From Oscillospiraceae bacterium (GTDB lineage Bacteria; Bacillota; Clostridia; Oscillospirales; Acutalibacteraceae), in contig JAQWBK010000100.1 of NCBI GenBank assembly GCA_028706415.1, positions 1-5,530 of the forward strand: a stretch of DNA of 5,530 nt, read 5' to 3'. Every line of letters begins with the position of its first letter. The first letter of the stretch is position 1. The translations under genes and the position numbers were made by a program. The notes beneath the pieces were generated by a model, which saw nothing but the letters and a program-made list of their open reading frames with translations, was not told the origin of the DNA and ran no database searches. Positions 1 through 5,283 of the stretch are shown piece after piece.

Positions 1-78
1 AATGCGTGCCAGCATAATCTCCGCATCCATTTGATTTTTCGGGCAGCCGAGCGAAATCATTCCCACTTTATATTTCAT
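1..78 (-). CDS. rimO: RimO, ribosomal protein S12 methylthiotransferase, N-terminal fragment
   Basis: Only the first 26 codons are in the window; the gene continues past the left edge. The translation starts MKYKVGMISLGCPKNQMDAE and goes on IMLARI. The LGCPKN motif with Cys12, followed by (V/M)DAEIML, is the hallmark start of the methylthiotransferase N-terminal (UPF0004) domain, and the wording fits RimO better than MiaB. RimO is a radical-SAM enzyme with two iron-sulfur clusters that adds a methylthio group to an aspartate of ribosomal protein S12. Cys12 would be a ligand of the auxiliary cluster (family knowledge). The ATG lies inside the end of recX, overlapping its last 11 bases, with a weak AGGA-like site about 8 bases upstream, which suggests translational coupling. 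RimO over MiaB is an inference from a short piece. Confidence 0.85.
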   Translation of the reverse strand, partial: MKYKVGMISLGCPKNQMDAEIMLARI

Positions 79-700
79 TGACATCATAATCCTGTTCTTC
101 AGATTTCCATTCTTTTATAGCCTTGCGAACGGTATCCCCGCTAAACCCAAAGCGGGCAAGTGCGGCCGCAGTTTTGCGGATACCCTCTTCACTGTTCTTC
201 CTATTATAGTATTTTCTATTAAGCAACGCAAGTGCCTGACCAACATCATCACATTCAAGATCGTCAATTATATGCTGTGCTTCTTCACGATCAATCCCAA
301 GAGAGCAAAGCTCCCGCAGCACCCTTTGCTTGGGATACTGCTTACGGCAAATCAAATCGCTTGCCCGTCTTTGTGCAAAGGAGAGGTCATTAATAAACCC
401 CAGCTCCTCCATTTTATCTGCCGTCTCGGCCGCAATTTTGTTGTCCGCATATTTACACAGCTTACTTTTTAACTCGGCTTTTGAATGGTCGCGCAGGGAT
501 AGAAGAAAAAATGCTTTCTCCCTTGTGCGGCGCCTCTGGGATAATAAAAGGAGCTCTTCCAGCTGCTCATCAGACAATAAGGAGCCAACCTTAAAGGGTG
601 ACTCCTCGAAAGTGTTGATATCAACCGTCACCGACTGCCCATCGTCAAACACAAGCAGATACAGTCGGCCACGCCGTTTTTTAAGTTTGGTTATAACCAT
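68..700 (-). CDS. recX: RecX, regulatory protein modulating RecA
   Basis: A 210-residue protein lying directly downstream of recA on the same strand. RecX proteins bind RecA filaments and limit or modulate their extension and coprotease activity (family knowledge). A short beta-rich N-terminal part (residues 1-35, with LYLLVFDDGQSVTVD) is followed by a mostly helical, charged body. The first helical repeat contains the typical pattern of a basic RRRTREKAFFLLSLRDHSKAEL stretch (about 56-77). A second block reads ELGFINDLSFAQRRASDLI (about 99-117), and the C-terminal block ends around LARFGFSGDTVRKAIKEW (181-198). The length matches long Firmicute RecX forms. The ATG is preceded by AAAGG at 712-716, a good spacing; a second ATG at 710 is in another frame. 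The gap to recA is 45 bases with no terminator, and the stop overlaps the rimO start, so the three genes are probably cotranscribed. Confidence 0.93.
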   Translation of the reverse strand: MVITKLKKRRGRLYLLVFDDGQSVTVDINTFEESPFKVGSLLSDEQLEELLLLSQRRRTREKAFFLLSLRDHSKAELKSKLCKYADNKIAAETADKMEELGFINDLSFAQRRASDLICRKQYPKQRVLRELCSLGIDREEAQHIIDDLECDDVGQALALLNRKYYNRKNSEEGIRKTAAALARFGFSGDTVRKAIKEWKSEEQDYDVNEI

Positions 701-745
701 ATTCAGTCATACCTTTACATGATATCTATTGAAAAATCCGGTCTG

Positions 746-1903
746 TCAATCGTCTACCGAAATGTCAATCTTTGCTTTGGCAGCACCCGCGGTGACCTTT
801 GCAGCCGCTTCAATCGGGATTTCGGTGGGCTGAATTGACTTGGGTGCAACCGTACGACGGACGGGATTAAGCTTGTCGATATTTTCAAGAATTTGCTGTT
901 CAAGCTTGGCGGTAAGCTCAGGATCTGCTTTGATCATAGCTTTAGTATTGTCACGCCCCTGCGCAAGTCTTTCTTCGTTATATGAAAACCATGAACCGGA
1001 TTTCTGAATTATATCCAGCTTAACAGCCAAATCCAACAGCTCACCATCACGCGAAATGCCCTCACCATACATAATATCAAATTCAGCCTCTTTAAACGGA
1101 GGGGCAACCTTATTTTTCACAACGCGGACGCGGGTATGAGAGCCGACTGCGTCACCGCCTGATTTCAGGGTCTCGGTACGGCGCACATCAAGACGGACGG
1201 AAGCATAATATTTAAGTGCATTTCCGCCTGCCGTAACCTCAGGGTTTCCGTATACAACCCCAACCTTTAGGCGGAGCTGATTTATAAAAACAGCCATACA
1301 GTTGGATTTTGACACAGCCCCGGCTAGTTTGCGCATTGCCTGCGACATAAGTCTGGCCTGCAAGCCGACATGAGCATCCCCCATATCACCCTCTATTTCG
1401 GCACGGGGTACAAGAGCCGCCACCGAATCTATGACTACAATATCAACGGCACCCGAGCGAATGAGTGCCTCTGTAATCTCCAGCGCCTGCTCTCCGGTAT
1501 CCGGTTGGGAAACGAGAAGTGAATCTACATCCACGCCCAGGGCGCCGGCATATACTGGGTCGAGCGCATGCTCAACATCAATGAATGCGGCCTCTCCGCC
1601 TTTTTTCTGAGCCTCGGCAACAACATGAAGCGCAAGGGTTGTCTTACCGGATGCCTCCGGTCCGTAAATCTCAACAATACGGCCGCGGGGAAGTCCTCCG
1701 ATTCCAAGTGCCGAATCCAACATGAGCGAGCCGGTTGGGATGGAATCTACATTCATACCTACATTTTGGCCTAAACGCATAATCGCGCCTTTACCGTAAT
1801 TTTTCTCTATTTGTTGAAGCGCCAGTTCCAGGGCCTTTTTCTTATTATCATATTCTGCTTTTTCTTTTGCAGTTTTAGGTGTTTTCTTTTCATTCACCGC
1901 CAT
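746..1903 (-). CDS. recA: RecA, DNA recombinase/ATPase
   Basis: A 385-residue RecA: forms ATP-dependent filaments on single-stranded DNA, carries out strand exchange and stimulates LexA self-cleavage (family knowledge). Visible motifs: Walker A GPEASGKTT at 81-89, the catalytic glutamate in DVEHALDP (Glu111, equivalent to E. coli Glu96), Walker B VDIVVIDS at 153-160, loop L1 near EGDMGDAHVG (171-180), FINQL with the ATP-sensing glutamine Gln209, and loop L2 GNPEVTAGGNALKYY (220-233). The C-terminal KNKVAPPFKEAEFDI and GSWFSY motifs are intact. The N-terminus is about 15 residues longer than in E. coli. The tail after residue 350 is Ala/Lys/Pro-rich and ends in DISVDD, less acidic than the E. 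coli tail. The start is fixed by a GGGAGGT site at 1911-1917, seven bases ahead of the ATG. It has its own sigma-A promoter. Nothing suggests damage. Confidence 0.99.
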   Translation of the reverse strand: MAVNEKKTPKTAKEKAEYDNKKKALELALQQIEKNYGKGAIMRLGQNVGMNVDSIPTGSLMLDSALGIGGLPRGRIVEIYGPEASGKTTLALHVVAEAQKKGGEAAFIDVEHALDPVYAGALGVDVDSLLVSQPDTGEQALEITEALIRSGAVDIVVIDSVAALVPRAEIEGDMGDAHVGLQARLMSQAMRKLAGAVSKSNCMAVFINQLRLKVGVVYGNPEVTAGGNALKYYASVRLDVRRTETLKSGGDAVGSHTRVRVVKNKVAPPFKEAEFDIMYGEGISRDGELLDLAVKLDIIQKSGSWFSYNEERLAQGRDNTKAMIKADPELTAKLEQQILENIDKLNPVRRTVAPKSIQPTEIPIEAAAKVTAGAAKAKIDISVDD

Positions 1904-1948
1904 TAATACGACCTCCCAACATTTATTTACACTTAACTTATAACCAGT

Positions 1949-1977
1949 ATTATAATAGGGATTTAACTAAAAATCAA
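1949..1977 (-). promoter_or_regulatory. sigma-A promoter of recA(-recX-rimO)
   Basis: Reading the minus strand, TTGATT (1977-1972), a 17-base spacer and TATAAT (1954-1949) lie ahead of recA. Transcription would start near 1942, giving a leader of about 39 bases that contains the GGGAGGT ribosome binding site. The -35 box overlaps the TGA stop of the VanZ-like gene (1974-1976), so no terminator fits between the two genes and some read-through is likely. I find no Gram-positive LexA box (GAAC-N4-GTTC) between 1904 and 1980. Confidence 0.8.
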
Positions 1978-2486
1978 CCCAAATCCGCACATTTGTTCTT
2001 TTTTCTCTTATCTCTCCATAAAACAACCAGTATTCCAAGCACCAGACCGGTTATAAAGCCTGAAAAGTCGATTACAACATCGGCCACCAACCCAGCGCGA
2101 CCTGCTGAAAACAGCTGTATAAACTCGTCGGTTACCGCAATCAGAAGGCCAAAGAATAAAGGAACCGTCACATTCTTTATAATTTTAACGGTATATGTAC
2201 GAAGCGTTAAGCACAGGAGAATGCCTAAAATGAAAAACTCTGAAAAATGCGCAAGCTTGCGTATAATGAATTCCGAAATCGAAACAGATATCCTAATCCG
2301 GCTTAGAATGCTTTCAAGAAGAAGCACAAAGTTTCCACTTTGGGCTGAGGAAGCAATGCCGTTTTGGATTGAATTAAAGAAAATAAATGCGGTAAAAAGG
2401 ACGGATAAAACGGTAAATATCAGTCTGCGTCTATGTGTTTTTTTCATAAAAAGATTTACGCCCTTTCCGGATTTTATATCCGCCAT
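1974..2486 (-). CDS. VanZ-like family integral membrane protein
   Basis: A membrane protein of 170 residues (157 if translation starts at the internal Met14). It matches the VanZ-like family by the IRKLAHFSEF motif (75-84) and the DEFIQLFSAGRAGLVADVVID segment running into FSG (120-143), the two conserved blocks of that family. Hydrophobic segments lie at about 22-39, 84-97, 106-119 and 143-157, so four helices are expected, with a basic N-terminus (KKTHRRR) and a basic C-terminal tail (RDKRKKNK) on the cytoplasmic side. The namesake VanZ gives low-level teicoplanin resistance, but the role of most chromosomal homologues is unknown and I assign none. The start is uncertain. The ATG at 2486 has no good ribosome site and sits in hairpin-rich sequence. 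The ATG at 2447 is preceded by GGAAAGGG (2461-2468, a rather long 13-base spacing) and directly begins the basic-plus-hydrophobic N-terminus. I consider 2447 at least as likely. Confidence 0.85.
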   Translation of the reverse strand: MADIKSGKGVNLFMKKTHRRRLIFTVLSVLFTAFIFFNSIQNGIASSAQSGNFVLLLESILSRIRISVSISEFIIRKLAHFSEFFILGILLCLTLRTYTVKIIKNVTVPLFFGLLIAVTDEFIQLFSAGRAGLVADVVIDFSGFITGLVLGILVVLWRDKRKKNKCADLG

Positions 2487-2539
2487 CTCGGGCTATCGCC
2501 CGGGAAGGATACCGGCCTCACCGAACCGACAAGCCGGTA
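2468..2539 (-). promoter_or_regulatory. cluster of three hairpins in the probable leader of the VanZ-like gene
   Basis: Three inverted repeats follow each other. TACCGGC/GCCGGTA pairs 2510-2516 with 2533-2539 (7 bp, 16-base loop). A stem around CGGGC/GCCCG pairs 2490-2494 with 2499-2503 and extends to 7 bp with one G-T (tetraloop). CGGAT/ATCCG pairs 2468-2472 with 2478-2482. None is followed by a T run on either strand, so they do not look like terminators. The last one ends next to the GGAAAGGG site that would serve the ATG at 2447. If that is the true start, the hairpins form a structured 5' leader that could control translation. I do not recognise a known riboswitch class. Confidence 0.45.
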
Positions 2540-2556
2540 ATACATTCATTTTATGA

Positions 2557-2585
2557 AGTATATCATTAAAAACCATATTTTACAA
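2557..2585 (-). promoter_or_regulatory. possible promoter of the VanZ-like gene
   Basis: On the minus strand TTGTAA (2585-2580), 17 bases, then TATACT (2562-2557). The -10 matches 5 of 6 and the -35 only 4 of 6 consensus bases. It would start transcription near 2550 and give a leader of 60-100 bases holding the hairpin cluster at 2468-2539. The surrounding sequence is AT-rich, so chance matches are expected. Confidence 0.35.
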
Positions 2586-2723
2586 GAATTCAAGGCGTTA
2601 TTCGTATGTTCCTTGTTGGTTTATTCCACCACCTCTTTTTGTATGGGTTATATATGTATTGATTATAGGTCGCCTATATTAATACCGAGGTTTAAGGTTA
2701 AAACAAAATACTATAATAAATAC
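2586..2723. other. AT-rich intergenic stretch without a convincing gene
   Basis: Together with the leader and promoters on its sides this makes a gap of about 286 bases between the VanZ-like gene and the tRNA. I see no supported coding sequence; the 60-codon plus-strand frame from 2553 has no ribosome site and low-complexity, AT-driven composition. The only structure is a short inverted repeat TATAGG-TCG-CCTATA at 2664-2678 whose outer bases pair further with mismatches (ATTGAT/ATTAAT). It has no T run and could be an operator or nothing. Confidence 0.4.
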
Positions 2724-2752
2724 TTGATTTTTTAAATGGAATATTGTATACT
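2724..2752 (+). promoter_or_regulatory. sigma-A promoter of tRNA-Leu
   Basis: TTGATT (2724-2729), a 17-base spacer and TATACT (2747-2752) stand ahead of the tRNA gene. The predicted start near 2759 leaves about 14 bases of 5' leader for RNase P to remove. Both hexamers are close to consensus and the spacing is ideal. Confidence 0.75.
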
Positions 2753-2772
2753 TTTGTTCGTCCTAAAGGGAC

Positions 2773-2859
2773 GCCGGTGTGATGGAATTGGCAGACGTGC
2801 TGGACTCAAAATCCAGTGGTGGCGACACCGTGCCGGTTCGACCCCGGCCACCGGCACCA
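2773..2859 (+). tRNA. tRNA-Leu, anticodon CAA, CCA encoded
   Basis: A complete class II tRNA. The acceptor stem GCCGGTG (2773-2779) pairs perfectly with CACCGGC (2849-2855), followed by the discriminator A and an encoded CCA (2857-2859). The anticodon stem CTGGA/TCCAG encloses the loop CTCAAAA, giving anticodon CAA, which reads the leucine codon UUG. A long variable arm (GGTGGCGACACC) and a T arm GCCGG-TTCGACC-CCGGC complete the fold; the D arm contains GATGGAATTGGCAGAC as usual for leucine. A-rich discriminator plus long variable arm support Leu. Length is 87 bases with CCA. It stands alone, with its own promoter and a downstream stem-loop. Confidence 0.97.
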
Positions 2860-2868
2860 AACGCACAT

Positions 2869-2930
2869 AATCCGAACAGTTTGGCTATCATTCCGATAGG
2901 CGAATCGTTCGGATTTGTGTTATATTTTGA
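2869..2930 (+). terminator. stem-loop behind tRNA-Leu, probable terminator
   Basis: AATCCGAAC (2869-2877) pairs perfectly with GTTCGGATT (2907-2915). Inside, CTATC (2885-2889) pairs with GATAG (2895-2899) over a 5-base loop, so the arm is a long interrupted stem. The following sequence (TGTGTTATATTTTG) is T-rich but has no uninterrupted T run. Ten bases after the tRNA this is best read as its terminator, though a weak one. Confidence 0.6.
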
Positions 2931-2966
2931 GTATCCTAATTTCAATGGTAAAAAGTAATTTAAACG

Positions 2967-3009
2967 CAAAAAGGGGCTGACGCAGAATGGGAAATTGTGT
3001 GTCAGCCCC
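2967..3009 (-). repeat. long hairpin, dispersed-repeat-like or minus-strand intrinsic terminator
   Basis: Two 16-base arms, GGGGCTGACGCAGAAT (2973-2988) and ATTGTGTGTCAGCCCC (2994-3009), pair with one G-G mismatch and one G-T around the 5-base loop GGGAA. On the plus side the hairpin is preceded by AAAAA and not followed by T, so as a terminator it would work on the minus strand (TTTTT after the stem). No minus-strand gene lies to its right that would need it, so it may instead be a copy of a dispersed palindromic element or guard the tRNA region against antisense transcription. Confidence 0.6.
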
Positions 3010-3020
3010 CTCATATTCGG

Positions 3021-3049
3021 TAGACAAAAGTTTTGTGTCGCTCTATAAT
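3021..3049 (+). promoter_or_regulatory. sigma-A promoter of the MFS transporter gene
   Basis: TAGACA (3021-3026), a 17-base spacer and a perfect TATAAT (3044-3049). Transcription would begin near 3056 and run first through the hairpin at 3059-3084. The stretch 3021-3065 resembles 5428-5473 in front of the tRNA-Ser. Confidence 0.75.
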
Positions 3050-3058
3050 AAACCTGGC

Positions 3059-3095
3059 GCTTTCATTGGTTAATAACCGAAAGCAATGTTTTTTT
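3059..3095 (+). terminator. hairpin plus T7 in the MFS leader, attenuator candidate
   Basis: GCTTTC (3059-3064) pairs with GAAAGC (3079-3084), and inside it GGTT (3068-3071) pairs with AACC (3075-3078) over the loop AAT, with a 3-base bulge. Four bases later comes TTTTTTT (3089-3095). This sits between the promoter and the GGAGG site (3108-3112), so transcripts could stop after about 40 bases. A competing outer stem CATTG (3064-3068) with CAATG (3084-3088) ends directly at the T run and uses the same core. Whether this regulates is inference. Confidence 0.5.
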
Positions 3096-3116
3096 AAAAG
3101 ATGTTTTGGAGGATAA

Positions 3117-4250
3117 ATGTATTCGTTTTTACTTATAATCATATACATGGCGTTTATCAGTCTCGGGCTACCCGATTCACTTCTCGGTTCTTCGTGGCCT
3201 GTTATGTATAAACAGCTTGATGTACCGTTATCTTATGTCGGCATTATTGCGATGATTATCGCCGGGGGCACAATTGTCTCCAGCCTTATGTCCGATCGAC
3301 TGACGAGAAGGCTAGGCACATGGCTTGTCACCACAGCCAGCGTAATGATGACGGCAGCCGCGCTGTTCGGTTTTTCGATTTCCGATTCTTTGATTTTCCT
3401 TTGTCTATGGGCGGTCCCTTACGGACTGGGTGCAGGTGCTGTTGACGCAGCTTTAAACAATTATGTTGCATTGCACTATACCTCTCGGCATATGAGCTGG
3501 CTACATTGTTTTTGGGGCGTTGGGGCAACAATAGGCCCATATATCATGGGTTATTCTCTTATATCAGGGGTGGGCTGGGGTGCAGGATATCGTTCAGTAG
3601 CCGGCATTCAAATAATAATAACCGCCATACTTATTCTAAGCCATCCCTTTTGGAAAAGAAAATCGATTGTTAATAAAAATGATGAGGTACCTACGGCAGG
3701 TTTAGGCCTCAAGCAAGCTTTGAAAATCAAGGGCGTCAAATACATTCTCATAGTCTTTTTTGGTTATTGCGCTCTTGAAAGTACAACCGGGCTGTGGGCA
3801 AGCAGTTATCTTGTCAACCACCATGTCATTGAAGCCGAAACTGCCGCAGGGTTTGCGTCCCAATTTTTTCTTGGCATTACTTTTGGCCGCTTTCTCGGCG
3901 GATTTATCGCTGATAAGGTTGGGGATAAGCTGCTTATTCGTTATGGAATTATTTCAATAATGATTGGGGTTGTCTTTATAGCCCTTCCCTTTGGAGGCAA
4001 TAACCTGGCTTTGCTTGGTCTTGTCACTATCGGCCTTGGCTGTGCTCCGGTGTATCCCTCAATTATTCACTCAACACCTTCAAACTTCGGGAAAGAAAAT
4101 TCACAGGTGATTATCGGTATCCAAATGGCAAGCGCATATATCGGCAGTACCTTTGTGCCTCCACTCTTTGGTTTGATTGCCGACTATATAAACATTGGAG
4201 TATCCGTTTTTTTTAATGTTCTTCGCGGTTCTTATGCTCTTAATGTCTGA
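3117..4250 (+). CDS. MFS transporter, C-terminus altered by a frameshift
   Basis: A 377-residue membrane protein of the major facilitator superfamily, a polytopic inner-membrane secondary transporter; its substrate cannot be read from the sequence. The N-terminal half shows MAFISLGLPDSLLGSSWPVM in helix 1 (11-30) and the motif A-like loop SDRLTRRLG between helices 2 and 3 (59-67). PYGLGAGAVDAALNNYVA (101-118) and the WGVGATIGPYIMG region (133-145) follow. A charged central loop (180-205) separates the halves, and the loop GGFIADKVGDK (261-271) repeats motif A in the second half. This layout resembles the FucP-like/YbjJ-like group of sugar-type MFS proteins (inference). Start: ATG with GGAGG four bases upstream. 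After residue 364 the frame changes at eight T (4207-4214), giving a short non-hydrophobic end (NVLRGSYALNV) instead of the last helix. With one T fewer the protein would be 391 residues. Confidence 0.88.
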   Translation: MYSFLLIIIYMAFISLGLPDSLLGSSWPVMYKQLDVPLSYVGIIAMIIAGGTIVSSLMSDRLTRRLGTWLVTTASVMMTAAALFGFSISDSLIFLCLWAVPYGLGAGAVDAALNNYVALHYTSRHMSWLHCFWGVGATIGPYIMGYSLISGVGWGAGYRSVAGIQIIITAILILSHPFWKRKSIVNKNDEVPTAGLGLKQALKIKGVKYILIVFFGYCALESTTGLWASSYLVNHHVIEAETAAGFASQFFLGITFGRFLGGFIADKVGDKLLIRYGIISIMIGVVFIALPFGGNNLALLGLVTIGLGCAPVYPSIIHSTPSNFGKENSQVIIGIQMASAYIGSTFVPPLFGLIADYINIGVSVFFNVLRGSYALNV

Positions 4251-4293
4251 ACGGCTGTCCGGTATAATCAAAAGGATAAGAGTCAACACCTGA
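4207..4293 (+). pseudogene. frameshifted C-terminal end of the MFS gene (helix 12)
   Basis: In the next frame after the T8 run the sequence reads MFFAVLMLLMSERLSGIIKR and then IRVNT before TGA at 4291-4293. This is a typical last transmembrane helix plus basic tail of an MFS protein. Removing one T from the run joins it in frame as VFLMFFAVLMLL. The remnant has no ribosome site of its own, so it is either lost by mutation, reached by slippage on the T run, or an artefact of homopolymer reading. Confidence 0.75.
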
Positions 4294-4308
4294 AAATTCA
4301 AAATTTCA

Positions 4309-4338
4309 TTGCTTTATTATTACGGTTCATGATATAAT
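4309..4338 (+). promoter_or_regulatory. probable promoter of tmk
   Basis: TTGCTT (4309-4314), an 18-base spacer and a perfect TATAAT (4333-4338) in the gap after the MFS gene. The leader would be about 70 bases. No terminator hairpin is visible between the MFS stop and this point, so read-through from the MFS promoter is also possible. Confidence 0.5.
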
Positions 4339-4416
4339 TATTTGTATAAATGTATGTGTACAAGCCATCTGCCTTAAATGCGCAATTATGAATACTAGAA
4401 AGGAATTTCAACCTAA

Positions 4417-5073
4417 ATGTCTGAATTAACTGGTAAATTTATTGTTTTTGAGGGGCTTGACGGTTGTGGTAAGTCGACCCAACTTGAGAACCTTAGGAAA
4501 CGTATGAATACTCTTTGCCGCTCGGCAGGGAACCGTAAAGTTTTCATCACCCGTGAGCCTAGCGATAGTGTCCCGGGCTTAATTTGTCGTGGTATCAGCA
4601 AGAAAATAATTTTTGTCCAAAATGAAACAGAGTCTCTTCTTTTTGCTGCTGACCGGTACGAGCATATTCAAACTGAGATATTACCCCAGCTTCGAGCCGG
4701 AAATCATGTTTTATGCGACAGATTTTATTTGTCAAATTTCGCATATCAAAGTGGTAATACTGATTTTAATACAATATTGCAATACAATCTCGCATCTATG
4801 GATATTATAGTACCAGATGTAACTATTTTTATAAATGTTACCCCTGAAGAATGTGAACGAAGAAGGTCAATCGAAAGAGCAACCGAGGAAAAGTATGAGA
4901 ATGTTGAGCGTGCAAAAGAAATATATGAGCGATATATGCAGGCAATAGATTTCCTTAAAGACAGAAACAAAGTGGTATTAGATGTTAACGGCATGGGTGA
5001 TCCGGATCAAATCTTTGAAGATTTATGGATTGAGCTTAGCCAGAAGGTTTTCACAAAGGAAGATTATAAATAG
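4417..5073 (+). CDS. tmk: thymidylate kinase (dTMP kinase)
   Basis: A 218-residue cytosolic P-loop kinase that phosphorylates dTMP to dTDP with ATP, needed for dTTP synthesis. The P-loop GLDGCGKST lies at 13-21 after the typical GKFIVFE strand. TREPSDS (45-51) carries the Arg-Glu-Pro substrate motif, LLFAADRYEH (74-83) the DRY block, and CDRFYLSNFAYQ (100-111) the second DR motif that contacts the nucleotide. The LID region is RRRSIERATEEKYE (148-161), and IFINVTPEE is the strand before it. Length fits the family. The S-D-S after REP, in place of the more common GG, is a known variant type (inference). The ATG at 4417 is preceded by AAAGGA about 13 bases upstream, a long spacing, but the family N-terminus leaves no better choice. 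It is not beside holB or other replication genes as is often the case. Its codon use is more AT-rich than that of recA. Confidence 0.94.
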   Translation: MSELTGKFIVFEGLDGCGKSTQLENLRKRMNTLCRSAGNRKVFITREPSDSVPGLICRGISKKIIFVQNETESLLFAADRYEHIQTEILPQLRAGNHVLCDRFYLSNFAYQSGNTDFNTILQYNLASMDIIVPDVTIFINVTPEECERRRSIERATEEKYENVERAKEIYERYMQAIDFLKDRNKVVLDVNGMGDPDQIFEDLWIELSQKVFTKEDYK

Positions 5074-5085
5074 GATATAACCGCA

Positions 5086-5283
5086 ATGGGCAAGTTTATT
5101 TCAATTACCGCCTGCTTGGTTTTGTTTGTCGAGAGTTTAATATCATTGTATCAAGCTGTTGCAAGCGACAATAGTGTTATCATTTCTTTATATTCATTGC
5201 TGAGTCTTGCCGGGCGCCATCCCGCCTGCGTCGTCGGCCTTGCCCGACACAAAAAATCCTCGGAAACCTTATCAATATTTTAG
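5086..5283 (+). CDS. small hypothetical membrane protein, apparently interrupted
   Basis: A 65-codon frame starting 12 bases after tmk, with AGGA (5072-5075) ten bases before the ATG, so it is probably translated. The first 40 residues (one clear hydrophobic helix at about 5-25, then a second hydrophobic run IISLYSLLSL at 32-41) look like a real membrane protein. From residue 43 the sequence becomes GRHPACVVGLARHKKSSETL, unlike the start and encoded in a sudden GC-rich patch, which suggests the frame runs into an inserted element. If bases 5205-5353 are removed, the frame continues as SLYSLLSFSLLFLKKSDGFC and stops, giving a 53-residue protein with two helices and a Lys-Lys end. I do not recognise the family. 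Confidence 0.4.
   Translation: MGKFISITACLVLFVESLISLYQAVASDNSVIISLYSLLSLAGRHPACVVGLARHKKSSETLSIF

Noticed and set aside
330..722. 130-codon plus-strand frame opposite recX
   Set aside because: Shadow of recX, serine/arginine-rich without plausible domains.
1879..2556. 225-codon plus-strand frame
   Set aside because: It lies opposite the VanZ-like gene and the recA promoter, has no ribosome site, and its product has no family-like pattern, whereas the opposite strand has clear conserved motifs.
2553..2735. 60-codon plus-strand frame in the intergenic gap
   Set aside because: No ribosome binding site, AT-driven residues, and it runs into the tRNA promoter.
2763..3014. 83-codon minus-strand frame with GAGGRGRTGTVSPPLDFESS
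   Set aside because: It is the antisense translation of the tRNA-Leu gene and the following hairpins, a well-known kind of spurious protein call.
4294..4312. TGAAAATTC/AAAATTTCA near-palindrome after the MFS gene
   Set aside because: Imperfect, purely AT, and not followed by a T run, so too weak to call a terminator.
4388..4429. 13-codon frame overlapping the tmk start, possible leader peptide
   Set aside because: No ribosome site ahead of its ATG, and no hairpin or codon run that would suggest attenuation; the overlap is likely chance.
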